Below are positions 18,102 to 28,223 of a DNA stretch of 64,000 nt, one piece after another. This DNA comes from JALEFZ01 sp964564415 (GTDB lineage: Bacteria; Bacteroidota; Bacteroidia; J057): positions 248,001-312,000 of the forward strand of contig CAZMAV010000003.1 in assembly GCA_964564415.1 (NCBI GenBank), written 5' to 3'. Made by a program: the position numbers and the translations under genes. The notes under the pieces were generated by a model that saw only the letters and a list, made by a program, of their open reading frames with translations, did no database searches and had not been told where the DNA came from. How positions within the stretch are numbered: the stretch's first letter is position 1; every line of letters begins with the position of its first letter.

Positions 18102-18980
18102 CTATTCCAGGGTCAAGACCTCAGTGGTAGGGAAAAATAGATTGAAAAAGCCGTAGCCGCCCTCTACATTGGAGGGGAAACTCACTGGTTCACCCAGGAG
18201 GCTGACAAAGATACTGGTTCCCGATCGTTCCCGAGCTAGTAAGTAATCATAATATACCCGACTGATGTGAGAAAGTGTCACCCCAATGGTGTCGCCGCGG
18301 CCTATACCTCTGTAGGTCAGGGAGTCCACAAAGGTATTTCCCTGAAGGAGGGCATCTGTGTAGGTGGTGGTCGGCTGGCCCTGGCCCAGGGTAAAAAGAT
18401 TGCCCGAAACCTGCTGCTGACCCTGAGAAATTCGGTAGAGGTTGACCATGTAATAATTTTCTCCTGGAAGATCATCGAAAGAAATATCCAACCTAAAGGT
18501 CGTGTCCCTTAAGATCGTATCTGCGATATCGAAACGTTGCACCTCAAAGTCATAATCGACCTCATTGAAGGAGGCCGGTGGGAGTACCTCGGTCTGAGCG
18601 AATACCTCCTGGCCCGTAGTGGAATCGTAGACACTCAGGCGATAGGTATCCCCAGCCACCAATTGCCTTCCCAGCCACAGGTAAAATCCCTGGTCTAAGG
18701 GAAAGAGGGTATCCTTGCCCTCCGGCCCCTCTATGGTAAGCAGGGCACTGTCAACCAGTAGAAAATCCAGAAAATCGGATTCGACCGTATCGCCCTCCGT
18801 AGGTGTTTCAGTCAGGGCATTGAAACTCTTGCTCACCTGGACGATGACCCCCTGGTTGAAGAGCTGCTGTGAAGCAATGACCAGTTTAGACTCTGCCTGG
18901 GGGACCTCAATTTCGACTGGTGGGGGAATACAGGCATGTAAGAGGGGAATTAGGATAAGATAGATCAGGTATTTTTTCAT
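18102..18980 (-). CDS. DUF4249 outer-membrane lipoprotein
   Basis: A 292-residue lipoprotein whose signal sequence ends in the lipobox LLHAC, followed by PPPVEIEVP. The beta-rich DUF4249 family is typically encoded next to a TonB-dependent receptor and is thought to act with it at the outer membrane. ATG 18980 is chosen because it starts the signal peptide (MKKYLIYLIL); an earlier ATG at 19001 adds seven residues. The receptor gene ends at 19011, only 30 nt upstream, so the pair forms an operon. The substrate is unknown. Confidence 0.88.
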   Translation of the reverse strand: MKKYLIYLILIPLLHACIPPPVEIEVPQAESKLVIASQQLFNQGVIVQVSKSFNALTETPTEGDTVESDFLDFLLVDSALLTIEGPEGKDTLFPLDQGFYLWLGRQLVAGDTYRLSVYDSTTGQEVFAQTEVLPPASFNEVDYDFEVQRFDIADTILRDTTFRLDISFDDLPGENYYMVNLYRISQGQQQVSGNLFTLGQGQPTTTYTDALLQGNTFVDSLTYRGIGRGDTIGVTLSHISRVYYDYLLARERSGTSIFVSLLGEPVSFPSNVEGGYGFFNLFFPTTEVLTLE

Positions 18981-19010
18981 AATGGCCAGGTTAGGATTCA
19001 TGGGGCTTAT

Positions 19011-21320
19011 TTAAAATTGAAAATTCCAGGCGATCGAGGGAACCCGACCCAGGAAGGAGGGCTGCTCGTAGTAGTAGCCTCGGGTTTCTGAAAATACCAG
19101 GTTGACCCTGATAGGGGTGGGGTTGTTGAGAAGGTTGTAGCAGCTGAGGTGCCATTCGGAGCGGAACTTCTTCGAGGGTTTATTAGCAATGATGAAGTTG
19201 ATGTCCACCCGGTTGGCCGCCGTCAGTCGGGTAGAATTTCTTTCTGCAAATATAGGGATAGTCTCAACTCCTGTCAGGCTGGGATTCGGTACCAGGTACT
19301 GGCCTACCTGTGGGGTAAAGCGCGCACCGGAGAGGTAAGAGTAAACGGTAGAGAGGGAAAGTCGCTTGGATATTTTCCAAATGGTAACCATGGAGAGGTC
19401 ATGCCTCCGGTCAAACTTGGCCCAAAAAGGATTGCCTCCATTCAGTTCTTCAAAAAATCGCTGAGAAAAGGCCAAGGTATAGCCAATCCAACCGCTGATC
19501 CTGCCCTCATCCCGCTTGAGCAAGACTTCAAAGCCATAGGATTCCCCATCTCCCTGCAGGAGTTCACTTTCAAAGTCATTATTCAAAATAAGGTTGGCTC
19601 CCTCCTTGTATTCGGTAAGGTTGTACATTTTTTTATAGTAAGACTCTACCGTCAGCAGCGAGTTGATCCCTTCAAAATGATGAGTGTAAGAGGCCGCTAT
19701 CTGATGGGCAGTCTGAGGCTTAATGCTGGCTGTAACCGGATACCAAAGGTCGGTAGGCAAGGCCACCGTCGAACTCGATACCAGGTGGAGGTACTGCTGC
19801 ATCATGGCATAGCCCATTTTAAAGGAATTTCTATCATTTAGGGTGTAGACAGCAGAGAAGCGGGGCTCTGGAGAGGCATAGACCCTTCCGGGTACCACCG
19901 CCGAACTGATCCTTAGGCCCCCTGCCAGTTTGAGGTTTTGGAGAATCTGCCAGTCATATTGGCCGTAGATCGAAATTTCGTCAGCAAAAATGTTATTGGG
20001 CTCGCTGTCCTGGATGACCTGGCTAATGTCCCCCTGGGCAGAAATTACATTGGGGCGGAAGCGGTGATTGATATACTGGCCGCCAAACTTAAAGGTCTGC
20101 TCCGGATTGATATAAAAGCTGAAATCGCTCTTCAGGCTGTAGTCCCTTACCTCCGAACCTATAAAGATAGAGTTGTCCAGGACCTCCCCATTGATGTCGT
20201 ATTTGAAACGATTGAAAATCAAAGAGGTATTGGAAAATAGCCTTTCTGAAAAAAGGTGGTTCCAGCGCAGGGTGGTGGTGAGGTTGCCCAGTCGAAAGCC
20301 AAAGTCAAGCCCCAGGTCTGCATTGGAGAGGGAGTCCCCATCGCCGCCTTGCAACTCAGGGCTGTAAAGTACGTCATCTCCCAGGTAAGCACTTAGAAAG
20401 ATTCTGTCCCTTTCCCCGATCTTGACATTGGCCTTGGCATTGAGGTCATAAAAATAATAGGGGACTGGAACGCCAAAGGCCCTGAAAACCTGATCGATGT
20501 AGGTACGTCGCCCCGAAACGCTAAATGAGGCCTTTTTCTTGACAATGGGTCCTTCTACCGTAAGTCTGGAGGAAAGGAGTCCAATGCCTCCCCGGGCGTG
20601 AAATTTTTTGGTGTTGCCCTCATTCATGTTAATGTCAAGGACAGAGGAAAGCCGCCCCCCATACTGAGCCGGAAAGCCCCCTTTGATAATGTTGAGGTCC
20701 TTAAGGGCATCGGGATTGAAGACCGAATAAAATCCAAAGAGGTGAGAGACATTGTAGACCACTGCCTCGTCAAGCAAGATGAGATTCTGGTCGGGGTCCC
20801 CTCCTCGGACGAGAATGGAAGTGGTTCCTTCTCCGCCCTTGGTTACGCCTGGCAGAAGCTGGATGACCTTCATGAGATCGGCCTCACCTCCAAGGCTGGG
20901 GACCAACTTGAGGTTTTTCATTTGCAGATTGATGGTACTCATCTGTGGAGATTTTACCTCGTCGGCGTAGGCTTCTTTAGAAGCAGATATGACTACCTCA
21001 TCTACGCTGGTCCCGGTAGGTTGAAGCTCGATTTCCAGGCTAAGGTTTCGATTCAGATCAATGGCTTGGCTGTCTCTTGCATAGCCAATAAAACTGACCA
21101 GCAAGCCGTATTTTCCCTTGGGGAGGGTAAGGGAAAAAAATCCGTAGTTGTTGGTGTATATGCCCTGACGGGTGGGGAGAACCATAACCGAGGCCCCTAC
21201 AAGGGCTTCGCCGGAGGCAGCATCCCTGACATACCCATTAATTGTAAAGTTTTGGGCCTTTACAGCAGAACCGATCAGAAGGAGTATCTGTAAAAACAGC
21301 AGAGGCCTCGATGTCATCAT
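19011..21320 (-). CDS. TonB-dependent receptor with CarboxypepD-like N-domain
   Basis: A 769-residue outer-membrane protein. It has a signal peptide (ending SAVKAQ), a CarboxypepD_reg-like domain (about 25-105, GYVRDAASGEALVGASV), and a plug domain with LVRGGDPDQNLILLDEAVVYN. A 22-strand-type barrel rich in aromatic/Asn strands extends to the C-terminal Phe (IAWNFQF). It has the standard length for the family and appears intact, unlike the second receptor at 25926. It is encoded upstream of the DUF4249 lipoprotein, and the pair probably binds and imports a ligand. No FecIR-type sigma/anti-sigma genes adjoin. Confidence 0.92.
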   Translation of the reverse strand: MMTSRPLLFLQILLLIGSAVKAQNFTINGYVRDAASGEALVGASVMVLPTRQGIYTNNYGFFSLTLPKGKYGLLVSFIGYARDSQAIDLNRNLSLEIELQPTGTSVDEVVISASKEAYADEVKSPQMSTINLQMKNLKLVPSLGGEADLMKVIQLLPGVTKGGEGTTSILVRGGDPDQNLILLDEAVVYNVSHLFGFYSVFNPDALKDLNIIKGGFPAQYGGRLSSVLDINMNEGNTKKFHARGGIGLLSSRLTVEGPIVKKKASFSVSGRRTYIDQVFRAFGVPVPYYFYDLNAKANVKIGERDRIFLSAYLGDDVLYSPELQGGDGDSLSNADLGLDFGFRLGNLTTTLRWNHLFSERLFSNTSLIFNRFKYDINGEVLDNSIFIGSEVRDYSLKSDFSFYINPEQTFKFGGQYINHRFRPNVISAQGDISQVIQDSEPNNIFADEISIYGQYDWQILQNLKLAGGLRISSAVVPGRVYASPEPRFSAVYTLNDRNSFKMGYAMMQQYLHLVSSSTVALPTDLWYPVTASIKPQTAHQIAASYTHHFEGINSLLTVESYYKKMYNLTEYKEGANLILNNDFESELLQGDGESYGFEVLLKRDEGRISGWIGYTLAFSQRFFEELNGGNPFWAKFDRRHDLSMVTIWKISKRLSLSTVYSYLSGARFTPQVGQYLVPNPSLTGVETIPIFAERNSTRLTAANRVDINFIIANKPSKKFRSEWHLSCYNLLNNPTPIRVNLVFSETRGYYYEQPSFLGRVPSIAWNFQF

Positions 21321-21407
21321 GAATTTGGGGCTTAGTCTATCCCGAGACTTAAGATCGAAAAAAAAGTCCGGAGGTTTAAGAAAAATTACTACTCGGACAA
21401 GACCTTA

Positions 21408-22218
21408 GACCATGTTTGGAAGGTTTTTTATAGATTTTTGAAAAAAAGTGAATCGATCAGCTAACTTGATCTTTCCCAGACCTCAAGTTAGATGCAAACA
21501 AAGTTTACCGAACTGACCGACTCACAGGGGGGAGTTATCGAAAAAATGCTGGAAGGCCATCAGCCACGCAAGCATGATCTACGGGTCATTTTCAATGCGC
21601 TATTGTGATCACCCGGACCGGGAGTCAATGGCGCCATTTAGACAGTAAATATCCCCCCTGGCAAAACGCTTATTATTACTTTCGTAAGTGGAGTAAATCA
21701 GGGTTTTGGGACGAACTGCTGAGGGTCTTGGTCAAAAAAGAGGGCAAAAGGCAAAAGCAAGATGAAAATCCTAGTCGGATAGCCGTTGATAGCCCAAGTG
21801 TTAAGGTTTCATGTTTCATTGATCAGCAGACTTATGGGATTGATGGGTCCCAAAAAGTCAAGGGGCGAAAACGCAATATAGCAGTAGCAGGGATGGATTT
21901 GTTCTGGGAACTGGAGCCTTGGACAAACCAAATGAAACAAGTCCTGGGAGATACTAGTTACGGAGGGGAGTTTAAGGAAATGGTAAAAGCTGGGTATCAA
22001 TGTGAGGTTGTTAGATCAAAAAGGCCATCCTCAAAAAGAGGCTTTGTTCCTCCGAAGGGAAGATGGCAGGTTGAGCGTTCTTTCGGGTGGCTGAATTTCT
22101 TTGGGAGATTGTCAAGAGATTTCGAGAAAACCGCCCTCTTTTCGAAGACCTTTGTGCAAGTTGCTTTTATAAATATCATTTTGAACAGATGGGCCTAGGT
22201 TTTCATTCAAACATGGTC
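21408..22218 (+). mobile_element. IS5-family (IS427-like) deletion derivative
   Basis: The left end gaccatgtttg (21408-21418) is matched by the complementary caaacatggtc (22208-22218), a perfect 11-bp terminal repeat. Each end is flanked outside by TTA (21405-21407 and 22219-22221), which fits the short target duplication of IS427-type elements. The 811-bp element holds one broken transposase gene. Confidence 0.8.
21492..22198 (+). pseudogene. IS5-family transposase remnant
   Basis: The N-terminus from ATG 21492 (FTELTDSQGGVIEKML, then IFNALL) hits a TGA. One missing G near 21606 would restore the normal continuation ITRTGSQWRHL in the next frame. That second frame then covers AVDSPSVK (first catalytic Asp), VKGRKRNIAV, LGDTSYGG (second Asp) and WQVERSFGWLNFFGRLSRDFE (Glu). 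Between RKRNIAV and LGDTSYGG the usual ~60-residue stretch is reduced to about half, indicating an internal deletion. Frameshift plus deletion make it inactive. Confidence 0.85.
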
Positions 22219-22272
22219 TTATGCCCATTCATGGCGAAGGAGGTCGTCAAAACGTTGGCAAACGATTTGGGA

Positions 22273-24618
22273 TTAATGCTGGCGGGGAATGATAATTTCC
22301 ACCTGACTTCCCTTGCCTTCCTCACTTTTAATTTCAATCCCAGCTCCCCAGTGCTCCACCAATTCATGGATGATTTGCCAGCCCAGGCCTGTACCCTGTT
22401 CGCCCTTGCTTCCTTTTTGGGAACTTACCACCTTTTTTTTCATTAGCTGTTCTACCCGCTGGGAACTCATCCCCATCCCTGTGTCTTCAATTCGGAGCCG
22501 GGTATGATCTTTTTCTAAATAGGCCGCCAGCACAATCTCTCCCTTTTCAGTGTATTTCACGGCGTTGTTGATCAGGTTGGTCAGGACGATGTTGAGGCCC
22601 CTTCGGTCGGCAAAGAGCTGGGCATCCTCTTCGATGGCTACCTTGAGCTGAATTTCCTTGGCTTTGGCTGGCTGCTGGTAGATTCTCATGATTTCTTCCC
22701 CAAATGCTTTGAGGGCAATGTTTTCCTGTTTGCTTTCGTAGACGCCCAACTGTTGCAGGGACCAGGTGAGGAGGTTGTCCAGAAGCTCCTTGACCTGGGC
22801 AGCTTGTTGATCCACCTGTTGACTGATGGCTTTTAAAACTTCTGTATTCCCCTTTTTGAGGTGATAATCAAAAATTCTTCCCACACTTTGAAGACCCGTA
22901 ACCGGTCCTCTCAGGTCATGAGAGATGATGGAGAAGAGCCTGTCCTTGGTGGCATTGGCCTGGGCCAATTCTTCGCGCTGCTGTCGGATACGCACAAAAA
23001 GGGCAAAAATCACCGATCCAGCTGTGACCAATACCAGGACGATGGCCAGGAGGGCGTTGCGCTGAGCAGCCGTCCGGGAAATCTTCAACTGCTGGATGCG
23101 GTTGTCCTGTTCCAGGGTTTTGATCTGACTTTCTTTTTGAGCCGTGGCAAATTTAGTTTCGAATTCTGCCACAGACTCCTTGTATCGCTTTCGAAGTCGG
23201 TCTACCTCCTTATTGGCATACAAACTCATGTAGCGAAGGGCCGAGGAGGTATTGCCCAGGGCAGAGTCGCATTTGGACAAATAATAATAGGCCGAGGAAA
23301 TATTTTCCTGCTTATCCGCTGCCTGAGCCATGGAAAGGCTTTTTTGAAAAAGGGGTTTCGCCTCTTGATATTCTCCAAGGTTTTTATGGTAAATGGCTTT
23401 GTACAAATGGCCCAAGAGGGCGATTTCCGCCTCTTTTGCCTCCAGGGCTGGCTCGATGGTCTTTACCGCTTCCCGGTATTTTCCCTGCTGTCCAAGGGCC
23501 TGGGCCCGGTACAGGCGAAGCTGCCCCAGGGTTTCTGCCGATCCAAACTTTTTCCCAGTGGCCTCCGCCAGGTCCAGCCAGTAAAGGGCGGAGTCCAACT
23601 TCCCCCATTTGAGGTAAAGCTGTCCCAGCCCACGCTGAATATCTCCCTGAGCAATGCTGTTGATCCCACCTGCCTGCCCCAATGCAAGCCTCCAGAATGC
23701 CAGCGATTGTTCATATTCTTTTTCCTGGAGGTATAGGTCAGCCAGGTTGTAATAGCCATACATCCGCTCTACGGAGAGGGAGTCCGCAATAGCGATCCCC
23801 GCTTCGATGTGTACCATGGAGGAATCCAGTTGGCCTTCTGCATTGTAGAGGTTGGCCAACACAGAATGGGCGGCTCCCTGGATGCGGCGAGCCTCGGTCT
23901 TTTTGCCTATGGCCACCGCTCGGTACAAAATGGATTTTGTGCTGTCGTACTGGCCAATGTTGTAATAGGCAATGGCCATGTTGTACATGGGTGCCAGGCT
24001 CTCTTTGACCTTTCCTGCCTCCATGCCCAGGCGTACAGCTGCCTCATAATGATGGATGCTGCTGTCGTAGGCCTGTTCCCTCCCAAAAATCTGGGCCAGG
24101 ACATTTTCGCTGACCGATTCGATGGCCAGGTCTTCCTCCTGTCTGGCAAGACCTATGGCTTGATAAATGACTTTCCGGGCAGTATCGTAGCGGGTAGCGT
24201 TTTTGAGGCCAAGGCCTAGTTCTTTGAGGGCTGATGCCTCGGAATTGGGGTCCTCAATTTCTTGGGACATGGCGAGGGCCTGTCTGGCGGCTGACTGGGC
24301 TTCTGCGACCATGTACTTGCCATTGAAGAGAGAGGCCTGAGTAATGTAGGCCTGAACCACTGCCTTTGAAGGGGGCACTTGGCCAGCCAATTGAAGAGCC
24401 TTTTGGCTGTAAACCTGAGCAGAATCCATCGAAGTGAGGGCGTATTCTTTGGATAATGCCGTATAAAGCTCCAGCTTTTTTTTGCGATCCAAGCTTCCAT
24501 TTGAGAGTACCTGCTTGAGGCTGTCAATGGGATTTGCTCGTGAAGAGAGAAAAATAATCTGGAAAATAAAGAAACAGAAGAAGGGAAAAAGCTTTAGGTC
24601 AGGCTTACATTTATTCAT
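22273..24618 (-). CDS. TPR-containing membrane sensor histidine kinase
   Basis: A 781-residue protein, if started at ATG 24618, which gives a signal/anchor (LKLFPFFCFFIFQIIFL). An in-frame start at 24693 would add 25 unlikely residues. About ten periplasmic TPR motifs occupy residues ~45-480. A membrane helix (NALLAIVLVLVTAGSVIFALFV) follows, then a short coiled linker, a HisKA region with the phosphoacceptor in IISHDLRGP, and an HATPase domain with N-box LTNLINNAVKYT and G-box GTGLGWQII. No receiver or output domain is attached and no response regulator gene is adjacent, so its partner is elsewhere. It ends 55 nt from the IS5 remnant. Confidence 0.9.
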   Translation of the reverse strand: MNKCKPDLKLFPFFCFFIFQIIFLSSRANPIDSLKQVLSNGSLDRKKKLELYTALSKEYALTSMDSAQVYSQKALQLAGQVPPSKAVVQAYITQASLFNGKYMVAEAQSAARQALAMSQEIEDPNSEASALKELGLGLKNATRYDTARKVIYQAIGLARQEEDLAIESVSENVLAQIFGREQAYDSSIHHYEAAVRLGMEAGKVKESLAPMYNMAIAYYNIGQYDSTKSILYRAVAIGKKTEARRIQGAAHSVLANLYNAEGQLDSSMVHIEAGIAIADSLSVERMYGYYNLADLYLQEKEYEQSLAFWRLALGQAGGINSIAQGDIQRGLGQLYLKWGKLDSALYWLDLAEATGKKFGSAETLGQLRLYRAQALGQQGKYREAVKTIEPALEAKEAEIALLGHLYKAIYHKNLGEYQEAKPLFQKSLSMAQAADKQENISSAYYYLSKCDSALGNTSSALRYMSLYANKEVDRLRKRYKESVAEFETKFATAQKESQIKTLEQDNRIQQLKISRTAAQRNALLAIVLVLVTAGSVIFALFVRIRQQREELAQANATKDRLFSIISHDLRGPVTGLQSVGRIFDYHLKKGNTEVLKAISQQVDQQAAQVKELLDNLLTWSLQQLGVYESKQENIALKAFGEEIMRIYQQPAKAKEIQLKVAIEEDAQLFADRRGLNIVLTNLINNAVKYTEKGEIVLAAYLEKDHTRLRIEDTGMGMSSQRVEQLMKKKVVSSQKGSKGEQGTGLGWQIIHELVEHWGAGIEIKSEEGKGSQVEIIIPRQH

Positions 24619-24839
24619 AGAAATATTCAGGCTTGCTTCAAAAGCAGAAATATACAGACAAATTGGCGGATGCAATTTATAATCTTCTTCCAATCTTTAC
24701 TTGCCTAACCAAGCTGTATGACAGGAAGGACATGGAAAAAATGATGGGAATGGGAGGAATTTTACAATTCCTTAACAGCAATTATTGGATGGGATGAGGA
24801 AGAAAAAGCTAATTGGTTCATCACTCTCGACCGTGGCGC

Positions 24840-25913
24840 ATGTATTACAATACCGATTTTTACTCACCTAAGCAGCTTCCTACTCCTACCTTTTCCGATT
24901 TCCCCAAAAACCTCATTCTCCTCATTGCCGATGGGGTAGGGCTGGGGCATATATCGGCTGCCTGGATCGCCAACAAAGGCCAGCTCAACCTTCAGCACTG
25001 TCGGCACATGGGGCTAATGGGGACCCGTGCAGCAGATGAGTTCATCACCGATTCCGCCGCGGCAGCTACCGCCATCGCCACAGGACACAAGACCCGAAAT
25101 GGTTTTGTGGGCGTAGACAGCCAGTACAAGCCCCTGCCTAACCTCCGCGAAATTCTCGCCCAAAAAGGAATGAAAACCGGGATTGTGGCCTGCTGTTCCA
25201 TTACCGAAGCCACTCCCGCTGCCTTTGTCGCTCACCAGCGCGAACGCATGCTCCATGAAGACATAGCCCTGGATTTCCTCGATGCAGAATTGGACGTTTT
25301 CTTTGGAGAAGGAAGGGATTTCTTTGCCGACAGAGATGATGGCCTTGACCTTTGCAAAAAACTTCGCGACAAAGGCTATGAAGTCATAGAAAATCCCGAC
25401 ACCCTGCCTCATGTGCAACATACAAGGGTGGCCGGACTGATGAACAAATGCCCTGGAATGGACGAGGGAAGAGGGGATTACTTTCAAACGGTCAGCATGG
25501 AAGCTATCCGCCTCCTCAATACGGGAGAGAATGGATTTTTTCTCATGGCCGAAGGCAGCCAGATCGACTGGGCGGCTCATGACAATGACGTCGAAGGAGT
25601 CCTCAGGGAATATCTGGATTTTGACCGATGCCTCGGAGAAGTTTTAGAATTTGCCGCCAGGGATGGAGAAACCCTCGTGGTAGTCAGTTCGGACCACGAG
25701 ACGGGAGGCATGACGATTCACGATGGTGATGAAAAGCTAGGAAAGGTGGAGGGTGCCTTCACCACCGTCATGCATACCGGTATCATGGTTCCTGTATTTG
25801 CCTATGGCCCAGGCGCAGAAAACTTTACAGGGATGTATGAAAACACCGATTTGTTTCACAAATTGACGAAGGCTCTCCAGGCAGCAAATCACAAGCTGGC
25901 AGGAGTATCCTAA
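24840..25913 (+). CDS. Alkaline phosphatase family protein lacking a signal peptide
   Basis: A 357-residue PhoA-fold phosphomonoesterase. Family blocks are LLIADGVGLGH (metal Asp), FITDSAAAATA with the nucleophilic Ser72, HKTRNGFVGV, MAEGSQIDWAAHDND and SSDHETGGM (metal Asp/His). It hydrolyses phosphomonoesters with two zinc ions. Unlike most family members there is no signal peptide: the ATG at 24840 begins MYYNTDFYSPKQ, and the alternative TTG at 24813 adds only nine polar residues. It may be cytoplasmic, or its 5' end may have been altered. The TonB receptor pseudogene begins 12 nt downstream. Confidence 0.88.
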   Translation: MYYNTDFYSPKQLPTPTFSDFPKNLILLIADGVGLGHISAAWIANKGQLNLQHCRHMGLMGTRAADEFITDSAAAATAIATGHKTRNGFVGVDSQYKPLPNLREILAQKGMKTGIVACCSITEATPAAFVAHQRERMLHEDIALDFLDAELDVFFGEGRDFFADRDDGLDLCKKLRDKGYEVIENPDTLPHVQHTRVAGLMNKCPGMDEGRGDYFQTVSMEAIRLLNTGENGFFLMAEGSQIDWAAHDNDVEGVLREYLDFDRCLGEVLEFAARDGETLVVVSSDHETGGMTIHDGDEKLGKVEGAFTTVMHTGIMVPVFAYGPGAENFTGMYENTDLFHKLTKALQAANHKLAGVS

Positions 25914-25925
25914 GTTTGACTTCCT

Positions 25926-28213
25926 ATGAAACGATCACTTCTCCTAGGATGGCTACTTCTGCTTTCCCTCCCTGCCATTTACGGTCAACTCCTATTTCGT
26001 GGACAACTGATCGACGAGTCAGATGGCAAAGCAGTGGCTGAAGCCAAAGTCTATGTGCGAAATTTTCCCGACTGTCAACAGTCCTTTCGCAGTGATCAAA
26101 ACGGAAGGTTTTCCTACACAGGCCCACAAGGGACCTATCGGATAGAAATTCAAAAGGAAAATTACGAAAAAAAGCCTTTCTCATCCGCTTGGACAAGGCA
26201 GATGGGCCTGAAATCATCATTAGCCTGACCCCTGAAAAAAGGCTTAAGACAAGCACCAGGTTCCAAGTACAAAGTTCAGTAAAAAAATCTGATAGCCCCG
26301 AGAAGGTGGATATCCTGAGCAAGGCAGACTTGAGATTCCGCCAGGCTCCCTCTACGGCCGAAGCTTTGGTGCAAATCCCAGATTTGTGGCTTCAGAAAAA
26401 CTTTCAAGGGGGGGCAGGTCTACAGATTAGGGGATTGGGAGGTAGCCGCAGCCTCTTTCTGATAGATGGGATCAGGCTGAATCACGGAGCCATTTCTCAG
26501 TCTCCCAATGCCCTCCTCAATACAGTAGATTTCCTTTCCCTACACAGCGTGGAACTGTATGGGGGAGCCGGAGGGGTGGTTTATGGGTCGGATGCCCTTG
26601 GTGGCAGCCTCAACTTGCTTACTGCATCACCGGATTTTTCGGAGAATGGAAATAAAAAGCTCGATCTGAGCGCTGTGCTTCGCTACGGCCTTGCCCTGAA
26701 TGATGGAAGGCGATTTGACCAGGAAAGGAGCAGCAGGGCTGAAATTAAGTTCAAAGGAGAAAGAGTAGCGAGCCGACTGGGCTACAGCGTAAGAGAATTA
26801 GGCAGTCTGGTCGCAGGGCAAGACCTCGGCCCCCTTGAGCCTAGCTCTTACCTTGCCCTTTCCATAGACTTCAAAACCCAGTTTAAGGTTGGGAAGGCAC
26901 AGCTCCTGACCCTGGCCTTTCAGCGGGTAAGCCAGGACTCTCTGCAGCACTACGGCCTCCTTCAAACCGAAGAAAACCTGGAAACCTACATCATCGACCC
27001 TCGCCAAAGGACACTTAGCTACCTCAGGTGGGAAAAAACACAGGACCATCCCCTGAGTGCAAAGCTCAGGGCGACGGCTTCCTACCAATTATTTGAGACC
27101 CAACGCAGTTTTAGGAGAATTTCCGATACCCTGCTTACCCGAGAGGAGGAAAGAGTGGGCTCCGGTGGCTTTTCATTGATTAATCAATCTCCGACAAAGG
27201 GCCCATGGACCCACAACAGTGGCCTGAACCTGTATTACGACCAGGCCTCTGGCAGGCGCAGCTTTTTGGAAGATTCCTCAGGAAGGGTGGAAGAAGGCCC
27301 CGTGCTTTTCCCACCACTGACGGCCATGATCCGAGCCTCCATCTTTTCCCTCCATAGCCATGAATGGGATAAAATCAGCCTTCATGCTGGGCTAAGGTAC
27401 AATTACAGCCGGATTTCCACCGCCGATGACAGCCTGGGAGATCTAAGCCTGGATTTCCAGCCCCTGGCAGCCAATCTTGGCCTTCTGATAAAGCTCGGTG
27501 AGTATCAACAACTCCGCCTTAGGACAGAAAGTGGCTACCGTAATCCCAACCTCTCTTCCTTTCGATGGCTGGGAATTCCTGGGGAGTCAGGTAGCCTTCC
27601 CAATCCCGACTTGGGCTCGGAGCGAAATCTACATGGAGAAATAGGCTACATGCTAAGGAGAACTGGGCTGGAAGTGGATGTCTGGGGCTTTGTGTCTCAG
27701 CTTTCTCAAATGATCGAACGCCTGCCCGGCACATACAATGGAGATTCTTTGTACGGGGGTGAACGGGTCTTTGTGCAGGCCAACCAGGGCAAGGCCCAGT
27801 TGCTAGGAGCCTCAGCTTCCTGGCGGTGGAGGTTCTCAAAGAGATTACCCTGGTATTTTTCCGGATCACTCACCTACACCTGGGCTGAGAATGAAAAGGG
27901 TTTGAGCCGTACACCTCCATTTTACGGTCGTTTGAGCCTACTTTATCAGTGGGAGAAGCTGAGTTTTGAATTAGAAGCCATGGGGGCGTCGGCCCAGAAA
28001 CGACTTTCTGCTGAGGACATGGCTGACCCACGAATTGCAAGAGGAGGGACTCCGGCTTAGGGGATTGTAAATACTTATTTGACTTACAGAATGAGTTGGG
28101 CGGATCTCTCGCTGAGGGGCGAAAATCTGTTCAATGAGGCTTATCGCTATCACGGTTCGGGGATAGATGGATATGGGAGGAGCTTTTGGATTCAGTTGGA
28201 AGTAGAAATCTGA
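25926..28213 (+). pseudogene. TonB-dependent receptor, split by a -1 shift and a TAG
   Basis: The first frame from ATG 25926 encodes a signal peptide (LPAIYGQ) and most of a CarboxypepD-like domain. At an A-run, the codons GAA AAA AAG (26166-26174) must be read -1 to continue into FLIRLDKADGPEI. That frame carries the plug (GGAGLQIRGLGGSRSLFLIDGIRLNH) and the barrel. The second frame stops at TAG 28058-28060. In the same frame the expected barrel end follows directly (GIVNTYLTYRMSWADLSLRGENLF ... SFWIQLEVEI, stop at 28213), so TAG probably replaced TGG. Two lesions suggest a pseudogene, although A AAA AAG is also a classic slippery heptamer. Confidence 0.82.
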
Positions 28214-28223
28214 AGCTGTAGAA

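Noticed and set aside
15861..28213. Genome-wide recoding of TAG/TAA as sense codons
   Set aside because: In-frame stops occur only in a few genes that also carry frameshifts or lost catalytic residues, while many intact genes end normally at TAA and TAG.
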